The notes beneath the pieces are model-generated. The model worked only from the letters and a program-made list of their open reading frames with translations. It did not search any database and had not been told where the DNA came from. The translations under genes were made by a program, and so were the position numbers. From Planococcus circulans (GTDB taxonomy: Bacteria > Bacillota > Bacilli > Bacillales_A > Planococcaceae), in contig NZ_JAIQCL010000007.1 in the NCBI RefSeq assembly GCF_020023385.1, positions 62,001-126,000 of the forward strand: a DNA stretch of 64,000 nucleotides. Reading direction: 5' to 3'. The stretch's first letter is position 1. Each line of letters opens with the position of its first letter. Below, piece after piece: positions 8,179-15,000 of this stretch.

Positions 8179-8784
8179 ATGATGAAACATATTTTTCAAC
8201 AAGGCAGCAATCCTGCTAAACCAACTTTTCTGATGCTTCATGGAACAGGTGGAAATGAAAATGACCTGCTGGCCATCGCTGCCCATATCGACCCGGAGGC
8301 TTCTGTCTTGAGCGTTCGCGGCAACGTATCGGAAAATGGCATGCCCCGTTTTTTTAAACGGTTATCAGAAGGTGTCTTCGACATGGAGGATTTGAAAGTC
8401 CGTACAGAAGAGCTTCACGAGTTTATTGGAGAGGCTGCTGAGGAGCATGGATTTGACCGCAGCAATGTCATCGCAATCGGTTATTCAAATGGCGCAAACA
8501 TTGCCGCTAATTTGCTGTTTACGTATTCGGATTCGTTAAAAGGAGCAATTCTTCATCATCCGATGGTGCCCAACCGCGAGGCGGATTTGCCCGATTTAAC
8601 AGGTGTTCCTGTATTCATCGCAGCAGGCACCAACGATCCCATCTGTCCGGCAGAAGAATCGACAGATCTTGACAAGCTGCTCACAAGTGCCGGTGCAAAC
8701 ACGGAGTTGCATTGGGAAGATTTCGGCCATCAATTGACCATGCCGGAAGTGGAAGCCGCCAAAGCCTGGTACGACAAGTTATAA
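8179..8784 (+). CDS. mhqD: Phospholipase/carboxylesterase-type alpha/beta hydrolase (MhqD-like)
   Basis: This 201-residue alpha/beta hydrolase has the motifs LMLHGTGGNENDLL (oxyanion region), IGYSNGA (GxSxG, Ser103), GTNDPICPAE (catalytic Asp) and DFGHQL (catalytic His). The size and motifs fit the YodD/MhqD esterase of B. subtilis, linked there to resistance to quinones and hydroquinones. The assignment is strengthened by an MhqR-type operator at 8025-8044. The ATG at 8179 has GGAGG upstream; an ATG at 8182 is equally possible. About 135 bases separate operator and start, an unusually long leader for such a gene. A strong terminator follows the gene. Confidence 0.85.
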   Translation: MMKHIFQQGSNPAKPTFLMLHGTGGNENDLLAIAAHIDPEASVLSVRGNVSENGMPRFFKRLSEGVFDMEDLKVRTEELHEFIGEAAEEHGFDRSNVIAIGYSNGANIAANLLFTYSDSLKGAILHHPMVPNREADLPDLTGVPVFIAAGTNDPICPAEESTDLDKLLTSAGANTELHWEDFGHQLTMPEVEAAKAWYDKL

Positions 8785-8787
8785 GAT

Positions 8788-8820
8788 GAACCTTCCCTGT
8801 GTGCAGGGAAGGTTTTTTTC
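8788..8820 (+). terminator. Intrinsic terminator after the MhqD-like gene
   Basis: AACCTTCCCTG pairs perfectly with CAGGGAAGGTT over a four-base loop and is followed by a run of T (8813-8819). Confidence 0.92.
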
Positions 8821-8892
8821 TTTCGCCCATTGAGTATGGATGCAGAAAGCAGACAATGCCAAAAGTTCTTGATCCTGTAGGGTTAACAGCTT

Positions 8893-8922
8893 TTGACAAA
8901 GGCGACTGCTTTCATTCATGAT
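8893..8922 (+). promoter_or_regulatory. Probable SigA promoter of the glutaminase gene
   Basis: A perfect -35 box TTGACA (8893-8898) is followed after 18 bases by CATGAT (8917-8922). It lies about 30 bases upstream of the glutaminase start. Confidence 0.55.
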
Positions 8923-8952
8923 AGGAGGAAAGAAGTAGAAGGAGGGATGGCA

Positions 8953-9918
8953 GTGCAAACCAATCCGCGTATTCAGGAGCAGTTAGAGGCTTGGGTCAAA
9001 GATAATAAGGGCCATGCCATATTGGGAACCACCGCGCAGTACATACCGGCACTTGGAAAAGAGGATCCGAGCCAACTCGGAATCTGTATGGTCGATGATG
9101 AAGGGAATTATTATTGCGCAGGAGATACGGATAAGGAATTCACTCTGCAGAGCATTTCAAAAGCATTGACATTCATCGCATTGAGCTGCCATTACGGGTT
9201 GGATTTTGTGTTGGAGCGGGTGGATGTGGAACCGACCGGAGAAGCGTTCAATTCAATTATCCCGTTTGAAATCCATCGTCCGAACAAGCCGTTCAATCCC
9301 TTCATCAATGCAGGAGCAATCACGATTTCAGCGTTGCTGCCAGGACAGACAAGCCAGAAGAAATATGAATTCCTGCTGCATTTTCTGGAAGAGCTGGTGG
9401 GCCATCCGCTTGAGCTTGATAAGGAAGTATACGATTCCGAATGGAAATCATCTCATCGGAACCGGGCATTGGCTTACTATTTGAAAGAAGCGAAGTTCCT
9501 GGATCTCGAAGTGGAGGAAGCGCTGGATATTTACATTCGGCAATGCGCGATTAAAGTGAGCACGAAGGATTTGGCATTGATCGGCCTGATCATTGCATAT
9601 GACGGGTTTAACCCGATTACAAAAGTAAAGCATTTCTCTGAAGAAATTGCGCAGGTGGCGAAAGTCCTCATGGTGACATGCGGCATGTACAATTCTTCCG
9701 GAAATTTTGCGGCTCATGTCGGGATTCCAGCGAAAAGCGGTGTCTCAGGTGGTATCATGGCTGCTGTTCCACCGAAACTCCACTCACAAACTTATGAATT
9801 CCGGGCGGGAGCGGGCATTGGTGTCTATGGCCCTGCAATCGATGTACAAGGAAACAGTGCAGCAGGCACGATGATGCTGCGGCAAATTTCGAAAGAATGG
9901 GATTTAAGCATCTTTTAA
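8953..9918 (+). CDS. glsA: Glutaminase A
   Basis: This enzyme hydrolyses glutamine to glutamate and ammonia in the cytosol. It belongs to the serine-dependent beta-lactamase-like glutaminase family and has the S-x-x-K catalytic pair in LQSISKALTF (Ser67 and Lys70). Conserved downstream segments include NPFINAGAI, NRALAYYLK and ATCGMYNSSG-like VTCGMYNSSGNFA, then VGIPAKSGVSGGI. The frame is open from 8893, but GGAGGG at 8941-8946 fits GTG at 8953 best (321 residues). An ATG at 8947 is an alternative. A SigA-like promoter precedes it and a strong terminator follows, so it is probably monocistronic. Confidence 0.94.
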   Translation: MQTNPRIQEQLEAWVKDNKGHAILGTTAQYIPALGKEDPSQLGICMVDDEGNYYCAGDTDKEFTLQSISKALTFIALSCHYGLDFVLERVDVEPTGEAFNSIIPFEIHRPNKPFNPFINAGAITISALLPGQTSQKKYEFLLHFLEELVGHPLELDKEVYDSEWKSSHRNRALAYYLKEAKFLDLEVEEALDIYIRQCAIKVSTKDLALIGLIIAYDGFNPITKVKHFSEEIAQVAKVLMVTCGMYNSSGNFAAHVGIPAKSGVSGGIMAAVPPKLHSQTYEFRAGAGIGVYGPAIDVQGNSAAGTMMLRQISKEWDLSIF

Positions 9919-9922
9919 TAGG

Positions 9923-9957
9923 AACTCCGCAGGCTTTAACAGCCTGCGGAGTTTTTT
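9923..9957 (+). terminator. Intrinsic terminator after glsA
   Basis: A 13-bp stem (AACTCCGCAGGCT / AGCCTGCGGAGTT) with a five-base loop is followed by six T. Confidence 0.93.
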
Positions 9958-9979
9958 GCTGAATAAAATAAAAATAGAG

Positions 9980-10005
9980 GTGTGCATTAAAACAAGACAG
10001 GGTAG
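9980..10005 (+). promoter_or_regulatory. Possible SigB promoter of the catalase gene
   Basis: GTGTGC, 14 bases, then GGGTAG resembles the SigB consensus GTTTAA-N12-15-GGGTAT, with a good -10 and a poor -35. It is plausible because large-subunit catalases of Bacillus (KatE) are SigB-dependent and the neighbouring stress gene has an excellent SigB site. Confidence 0.4.
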
Positions 10006-10041
10006 TAAAAGAAAGAATATAAAAATAAAAGGAGTGGCAAA

Positions 10042-12090
10042 ATGGCGAAAGAACCTGAAGTGAATGAAAACAGCAAGGATGAACAATTGGAGCAGTACCG
10101 GACGGATGATACCGGCAAAAGCTTGACGACCAATCAAGGGCTGAAAATGGCGGAAGATGAATTTTCATTGAAAGCTGGAGAGCGCGGCCCTACATTGATG
10201 GAGGATTTTCATTTCCGTGAAAAAATGACCCATTTTGACCACGAACGGATTCCGGAACGCGTTGTCCATGCCAGAGGATATGCTGCACATGGAGTGTTTG
10301 AGGCGTATGAATCGTTGGAGTCTTTGACAAAGGCCAAGTTCTTTTCGGAAAAAGGTAAGAAGACCCCTGTATTTGTGCGGTTCTCGACTGTTGCCGGATC
10401 AAAAGGATCTGCAGAGACAGTGAGGGATGTTCGAGGATTTTCTACGAAGTTTTATACCGAGGAAGGAAATTATGATTTGGTCGGCAATAACATGCCGGTG
10501 TTCTTTATTCAGGATGCCATCAAGTTTCCGGATTTTGTCCATGCTGTGAAGCCGGAGCCGCACAATGAAATGCCACAGGCGGCAAGTGCGCATGATACCT
10601 TATGGGATTTTGTCATCAACAACCAGGAAACAGCGCATATGATGATGTGGCTGATGTCTGATCGCGCAATTCCCCGCAGCTTCAGGATGATGGATGGTTT
10701 TGGTGTGCATGCATTCCGCTTCGTCAATGCTGAAGGAAAATCACATTTCGTTAAATTCAATTGGAAATCGACGCTTGGGACCCATTCTCTTGTGTGGGAT
10801 GAAGCACAGAAAATCGCCGGTAAAGATCCGGATTTCAATCGTCGGGATCTGTATGATTCCATTGAACAGGGAGATTTCCCTGAATGGGAGTTGGGCGTCC
10901 AGATTATCGCGGAGGAAGACGAGTTCAAGTTCGACTTTGATCTATTGGACGCCACGAAACTATGGCCACAGGAAGAAATTCCGATTCAGATTGTCGGGAA
11001 AATGACCTTGAACCGCAACGTTGACAACGTTTTTGCGGAAACAGAACAGGTGGCTTTCCATCCGGGGCATGTGGTACCGGGAATCGATTTCTCGAACGAC
11101 CCTTTGCTGCAAGGTCGCTTGTTTTCCTATACAGATACCCAATTGCTCCGCTTGAATGGGCCAAATTTCCACGAACTGCCGATCAATCGACCGGTTTGCC
11201 CATTCCATAACAATCAGCGGGACGGTTTCGGACGCCAAACGATCAATAAAGGGCGAGTTTCTTATCAGAAGAGTTCATTCACAAACAGTACACCAGCTCC
11301 TGTCAGTGAAGCTGAAGGCGGCTATTCTCATTACCAGGAAAAAATGGAAGGGCGTAAAGTGCGTGCCCGCAGTGAGAGCTTTAAGGATCATTTCTCACAA
11401 GCGACCATGTTCTGGAACAGTATGACAGAACCGGAACGAAAGCATATTGTCGAAGCTTTCAGTTTTGAACTCGGAAAATGCCAGGAGAAATGGATTCGTG
11501 AAGGTGCTGTTGAGATGTTCACGAATGTCAACTTGGAAATGGCGCAGGCAGTAGCTAAGAATATTGGTGTCGCCCCTCCAACAAACGGTGGTTCGGATGT
11601 CACTAAAGCTTCTCCAGCGCTGAGTCTGGACAATACTGTGAAATCGCCAGCTACGCGTAAAGTCGGAGTCCTGGCAGATAAAGGCTTTAATGATGCTGAG
11701 GTGCTGAAAATCCTCGAAGGACTCCAAGCGAAAGGTGTTCAATACGAAGTGGTCAGTGAAATGCAAGGCACAGTGATGGGCTCGAACGGTAAAGAACTTG
11801 AAGTCGACCACACATTCACTACGACCGATCCGGTTCTCTATGACGCCATTTATGCTGTCGGAGGACCAGATGTCAGCAGGAAGTTTGCTAAAGAGGCAGC
11901 CCGCTATATTGGAGAAGCATTCGATCATTACAAACCGATCGGTGCGACACATGATGGCCAGCAATGGTTGAAGGCAGCCGCCATCGAAGATCAGCCAGGA
12001 GTCGTTGCAGCAAGCGATGCTTCCAATTTTACAGAGCCGTTCCTTGAAGCTATCACAGCGCATCGCCACTGGGATAGACAAGTCGAATAA
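10042..12090 (+). CDS. katE: Large-subunit (clade 2) monofunctional haem catalase
   Basis: The 682-residue protein disproportionates hydrogen peroxide. It has the catalase core with active-site His in [12 protein letters not shown], Asn in [11 protein letters not shown], and the proximal region typical of haem catalases. The extra 150-residue C-terminal domain (from about residue 530, [19 protein letters not shown] onwards) is the flavodoxin/DJ-1-like domain that distinguishes large-subunit enzymes such as E. coli HPII and Bacillus KatE. No signal peptide is seen. AAAGGAGTGG precedes the ATG. It lies next to SigB-type stress genes, suggesting a general-stress role; katE versus katX orthology is not settled by sequence alone. 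Confidence 0.92.
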   Translation: MAKEPEVNENSKDEQLEQYRTDDTGKSLTTNQGLKMAEDEFSLKAGERGPTLMEDFHFREKMTHFDHERIPERVVHARGYAAHGVFEAYESLESLTKAKFFSEKGKKTPVFVRFSTVAGSKGSAETVRDVRGFSTKFYTEEGNYDLVGNNMPVFFIQDAIKFPDFVHAVKPEPHNEMPQAASAHDTLWDFVINNQETAHMMMWLMSDRAIPRSFRMMDGFGVHAFRFVNAEGKSHFVKFNWKSTLGTHSLVWDEAQKIAGKDPDFNRRDLYDSIEQGDFPEWELGVQIIAEEDEFKFDFDLLDATKLWPQEEIPIQIVGKMTLNRNVDNVFAETEQVAFHPGHVVPGIDFSNDPLLQGRLFSYTDTQLLRLNGPNFHELPINRPVCPFHNNQRDGFGRQTINKGRVSYQKSSFTNSTPAPVSEAEGGYSHYQEKMEGRKVRARSESFKDHFSQATMFWNSMTEPERKHIVEAFSFELGKCQEKWIREGAVEMFTNVNLEMAQAVAKNIGVAPPTNGGSDVTKASPALSLDNTVKSPATRKVGVLADKGFNDAEVLKILEGLQAKGVQYEVVSEMQGTVMGSNGKELEVDHTFTTTDPVLYDAIYAVGGPDVSRKFAKEAARYIGEAFDHYKPIGATHDGQQWLKAAAIEDQPGVVAASDASNFTEPFLEAITAHRHWDRQVE

Positions 12091-12135
12091 AGAAGAAAAA
12101 AAACAGCCGAAACTAAAATCTTAAAACACTGAAAT

Positions 12136-12160
12136 GTTTAAGAAAAGACGTGCGGGGTAT
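12136..12160 (+). promoter_or_regulatory. SigB-type general stress promoter
   Basis: GTTTAA (12136-12141), a 13-base spacer and GGGTAT (12155-12160) match the SigB consensus exactly. It lies about 57 bases upstream of the YflT/DUF2382 stress gene. Confidence 0.88.
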
Positions 12161-12216
12161 TTTCTAAACTAAGCAAGCATTTTCAAAATACGCATAAAAA
12201 ATTGGAGGAATAGAAA

Positions 12217-13347
12217 ATGGCCAACAATAAATTTATGGGAACGTTCGACAGTGAAACGGAAGTATTGAGAAAAATTGAGGAATTGAAAGCACAAGGTTCC
12301 CGCGAAGAAGATATGTATGTAATGGCACGCGATAAAGATCAGATTTCAATGGTCCGGGGACGGACAGATGTGGATTACAAATCATCCGAAGGCAACTGGA
12401 TGGATAAGTTCATGGGATTCCTATCAGGGGATGAACCTACACGCCAAGCTTTCTCTGGAATGGGTGTAGATGAAGCAGAAGCTGACCGTTATTACAAAGA
12501 AGTACAGAACGGCAAAATCCTATTGTTTGTAGATCGTGAGTATGGTGCGAACTATGAAGGTAATGCGCCGTATGACAATACATCAAGAAGTGACGCAGCA
12601 GGAACGATGGGTGCAGCTGGAGCTACCGGCGCTACCGGAGCCGGATTAGGAAGCAGCAGAGGCCGTATGGACGACGAAGCTGTAGCCAAAGATGGTTTAA
12701 CAGTGGATACAAATGCTGAAAATGACGTTTACTACAATAAAAAAGACGATAAGTTCAGCCGTGATACTACGGAAACAGCCGGCGTCGGAAAAGATTCAGG
12801 CACAGGTTTCGGTTTAGGATCAGATCGTACGGTTGATGATGTCAATCGCACGGATAATTTTGACGCCAAAGACAGAGACCTTGATCGTACTGGCACGGAT
12901 GAAGAAAAACTCCGTCTGCATGAAGAGCGGTTGAATGTCGACAAAGAGCGTGTACAAACCGGTGAAGTGAACGTCGGGAAACACGTTGTCGAAGAAAACC
13001 AATCAATCGAAGTACCGGTAGAGCGTGAAGAAGTATATGTAGAGCGCCGCCCTGTAAACGAAGAAACAACTGGAAATTCCTTCGATAAAGATTCCGGTTT
13101 AACTGGAGATGCTTATCAAGAAGGCGAAAACATCCACATCCCAGTATCGGAAGAACGCGTCGAGGTTACAAAAAAAGACGTAGTAGCTGAAGAGATTGTG
13201 GTCGGAAAACGCAAAGTACAGGACACTGAAACTGTTAACGAGACTGTCCGTCGTGAAGAAGCGGATATCGATGAAGATACCAATGTGACGGACGACGAGT
13301 TAACTCGTAAAGACCACAAAAACCGCACGGATCGAGACCGTTTATAA
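12217..13347 (+). CDS. General stress protein with YflT (GSP17M) and DUF2382 domains
   Basis: The 376-residue hydrophilic protein has two recognisable parts. Residues 5-110 match the YflT/general stress protein 17M domain (FDSETEVLRKIEELKAQG, YVMARDKDQI, DRYYKEVQNGKILLFVD). Residues from about 228 match the YsnF-type DUF2382 domain (RLHEERLNVDKERVQTGEV, VEVTKKDVVAEEIVVGKRKV). The two are joined by a Gly/Ala- and Asp-rich linker. No enzyme activity is known. An exact SigB-type promoter precedes the gene and a terminator follows. It is paralogous over the first domain to the gene at 13838. Confidence 0.88.
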   Translation: MANNKFMGTFDSETEVLRKIEELKAQGSREEDMYVMARDKDQISMVRGRTDVDYKSSEGNWMDKFMGFLSGDEPTRQAFSGMGVDEAEADRYYKEVQNGKILLFVDREYGANYEGNAPYDNTSRSDAAGTMGAAGATGATGAGLGSSRGRMDDEAVAKDGLTVDTNAENDVYYNKKDDKFSRDTTETAGVGKDSGTGFGLGSDRTVDDVNRTDNFDAKDRDLDRTGTDEEKLRLHEERLNVDKERVQTGEVNVGKHVVEENQSIEVPVEREEVYVERRPVNEETTGNSFDKDSGLTGDAYQEGENIHIPVSEERVEVTKKDVVAEEIVVGKRKVQDTETVNETVRREEADIDEDTNVTDDELTRKDHKNRTDRDRL

Positions 13348-13367
13348 TCGATGAAATGAACGATGAG

Positions 13368-13391
13368 GCGGGGAGAAATCCCCGCTTTTTT
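13368..13391 (+). terminator. Intrinsic terminator after the DUF2382 stress gene
   Basis: GCGGGG (13368-13373) pairs with CCCCGC (13380-13385) and is followed by TTTTTT. Confidence 0.9.
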
Positions 13392-13467
13392 AGATGGTTG
13401 CGTAAAGTTTAGAGCAATAAGCCTTTCAGGCAGTTAAAAGAATTAACCCATAAACGGCAGCTTTGCG

Positions 13468-13506
13468 CCAAGGAAGGAAAAGGATGACTTTTCCTTCCTT
13501 GGTTTT
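13468..13506 (+). terminator. Strong hairpin with T-run, no gene immediately upstream
   Basis: A perfect 15-bp stem (13468-13482 with 13488-13502) closes a five-base loop and is followed by TTTT. It lies 76 bases after another terminator with no ORF between them, so it is either a back-up terminator or the end of a small RNA. Confidence 0.7.
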
Positions 13507-13573
13507 GATTTGAGCATGTTTTGTTCAGCTGGAAGGAATAGCGTATGATAGAAGAAAGTAAGGAGGGATAAGC

Positions 13574-13774
13574 GTGGACGGTAAAAAAAGAAGTGACGTG
13601 AAACCAGGTATTGAAGTAAATGTGATTTTAAAACAAGATCAGCGTTCAGGAAAGAAAACCCGCGGCATCGTCAAGGACTTATTGACAAACTCAGCAACTC
13701 ATCCGCATGGCATCAAAGTGCGGTTGGAAGACGGACAGGTTGGACGTGTCTGTGAGATTTTGTCTCAAAAGTAA
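13574..13774 (+). CDS. ywbE: YwbE-family protein (DUF2196)
   Basis: This 66-residue protein matches the small YwbE family found in Bacillus and many other bacteria. It has the almost invariant core VILKQDQRSGK, RGIVKDLLTNSATHPHGIK and VRLEDGQVGRV. The fold is thought to be a small beta-barrel; no function is established that I know of. It starts at GTG 13574 with a strong AGGAGGG ribosome binding site. It sits between two stress-protein genes and probably has its own promoter, since a terminator precedes it. Confidence 0.9.
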   Translation: MDGKKRSDVKPGIEVNVILKQDQRSGKKTRGIVKDLLTNSATHPHGIKVRLEDGQVGRVCEILSQK

Positions 13775-13779
13775 CGGTT

Positions 13780-13805
13780 GTTTCGAGCTCCTGGCATAAG
13801 GGTAA
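13780..13805 (+). promoter_or_regulatory. SigB-type promoter of the second YflT-domain gene
   Basis: GTTTCG (13780-13785), 14 bases, then GGGTAA (13800-13805) is a near match to the SigB consensus and lies 33 bases before the start of a gene whose family is typically SigB-controlled. Confidence 0.65.
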
Positions 13806-13837
13806 AATACAGTAACCCCTATTAAGGAGAGATCAGC

Positions 13838-14365
13838 ATGCTGAATCAATTCATCGAAACCTATCATACACAGGAAGAAGTTCTGCAGAAAATCGAAGAA
13901 CTGAAAAAAGATGGCTATTTGGAAAAAGATATGTATATTATGGGCAAGTCCAGTAACCAGCTATCCCTACTAAAAGGGAAATCAGATGTAGAAGTCCATT
14001 CAACTGAAACTGGCTGGGCCGATCGATTCGCCACTTTTTTAACAGGTGACCAAAAAGTTCATCAAGCCTTTCTGAATATGGGCATCGATGAAAATGAGTC
14101 AGAACGCTACTATCGGGACGTACAAGAAGGCAAGCTACTGCTTTATGTAAACAAAGATGCACACGATGCATTTGAATTGCCCGAAGACGAAAAGACGGAA
14201 ATTCAACAGGACAAGCTTGAGTCGGAAGGTCCGCGGACCATAGAAGAAGAACGCGAAGGGAAAGCGGTCGAACTGGATGAGCGGCATTACGAAGATCCCG
14301 CATTCAGAAAAGACAAGCGCAATGCAGACCCAATCAGCAAGCCAGATGAAAAGAACTTTATTTAA
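13838..14365 (+). CDS. YflT-domain general stress protein
   Basis: The 175-residue protein has an N-terminal YflT/GSP17M domain (residues 5-110: YHTQEEVLQKIEELKKDG, YIMGKSSNQLSLLKG, SERYYRDVQEGKLLLYVN). A charged tail of about 65 residues rich in Glu, Lys and Asp follows. It shares this domain with the gene at 12217 but lacks the DUF2382 part. Both start with closely similar sequence, indicating an old duplication. A SigB-like promoter lies at 13780-13805. The stop codon abuts the first copy of the dispersed repeat, which begins at the very next base. Confidence 0.85.
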   Translation: MLNQFIETYHTQEEVLQKIEELKKDGYLEKDMYIMGKSSNQLSLLKGKSDVEVHSTETGWADRFATFLTGDQKVHQAFLNMGIDENESERYYRDVQEGKLLLYVNKDAHDAFELPEDEKTEIQQDKLESEGPRTIEEEREGKAVELDERHYEDPAFRKDKRNADPISKPDEKNFI

Positions 14366-14607
14366 AGAAAAGCGTAAGCAGCCATGTAGATTCGACGGGC
14401 ATAAGACGCCCTGGCGCAGCGGCATGTTCTCAGCCGCACAGCATGAAAAGTGGAAGTGCCTGTTCAACTCTGACAGGCATAAGACAGACCAGCGAAGTGG
14501 CGCTTTTTGCTACACAGCTGGGTTGACTTATGACCCGAAGAGTTAGGCACTGAACTAGACACCAGGGTGGCTTATGACCCTAGAATCTGGCTGATGGAGC
14601 TAGACAA
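14366..14607 (+). repeat. Dispersed palindromic repeat, copy A1, interrupted by copy A2
   Basis: The left half (14366-14442) begins AGAAAAGCGTAAGCAGCC and the right half (14561-14607) ends GGAGCTAGACAA. The 118 bases between them are a complete second copy (A2). Joining the halves restores the normal order seen in copies B2 and C1, so A2 appears to have inserted into A1. AGATTC in the left half pairs with GAATCT in the right half, which is a different pair from that in other copies. Confidence 0.75.
14443..14560 (+). repeat. Dispersed repeat, copy A2 (nested within A1)
   Basis: A complete copy of about 118 bases. Outer arms AGTGCCT and AGGCACT and second arms AACTCT and AGAGTT pair perfectly. 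Both differ in sequence from the arms of other copies yet keep pairing. Confidence 0.8.
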
Positions 14608-14609
14608 TG

Positions 14610-14732
14610 AGAAAAGCGTAAGCGCCCGTGTAGCCCCGACAAGCGCTGGAAGCCTTACCGATAATGGCGTCCTTTGCCATTGTCGGTAAGGCTGAAGCGA
14701 CTCGAGGGGCTGGGCGCTGGAGCTGGACAATA
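14610..14732 (+). repeat. Dispersed repeat, copy A3
   Basis: A complete 123-base copy with outer arms AGCGCCC/GGGCGCT and second arms AGCCCC/GGGGCT. The centre is a long hairpin made of AGCCTTACCGATAATGGC and its near-perfect complement, so the whole unit can fold into one long stem. Confidence 0.85.
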
Positions 14733-14837
14733 AGAAAAGCGTAAGCGCCCGTGTAGCTCTGCCGGGCATAAGCCAACTCAGCTATGTGGCTGAGTTGGCT
14801 TATGACCCAAAGAGCTGAGCGCCGCAGCTATACAATA
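14733..14837 (+). repeat. Dispersed repeat, copy A4
   Basis: A 105-base copy directly abutting A3. Second arms AGCTCT/AGAGCT, then GGGCATAAG/CTTATGACCC, then a perfect CCAACTCAGC/GCTGAGTTGG central stem. Confidence 0.85.
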
Positions 14838-14870
14838 AGAAAAGCGGAAGCGCCCGTATAGTTCTTCCAG
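14838..14870 (+). repeat. Dispersed repeat, fragment A5
   Basis: Only the left end of the repeat (AGAAAAGCGGAAGCGCCC and about 15 further bases) is present; the remainder is lost or diverged. Confidence 0.65.
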
Positions 14871-14927
14871 ACCTAACACAGCATAAGCTTTATCCCGCTT
14901 TGAAGTTTCTCTTTATCTGCTTGAACA

Positions 14928-14959
14928 GAAACGGACCCATTAAACCGGGTCCGTTTTTG
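14928..14959 (+). terminator. Terminator-like hairpin upstream of the helicase gene
   Basis: ACGGACCC (14931-14938) pairs with GGGTCCGT (14947-14954), followed by T-rich sequence. It lies 42 bases before the helicase start and could end transcripts coming through the repeat cluster, or act as a leader attenuator. Confidence 0.7.
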
Positions 14960-15000
14960 TGTTAATATAGGGATATTGAAAAATGAAGGAGCCCCTCATA

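Noticed and set aside
11395..12081. Antisense open frame of 228 codons within the catalase gene
   Set aside because: Opposite a well-supported gene, Cys/Phe/Ser-rich, and no ribosome binding site; a shadow of codon usage.
14277..14546. Open frames across the repeat cluster
   Set aside because: They are made of repeat sequence read in frame, with no ribosome binding site; similar chance frames occur in clusters B, C and D.
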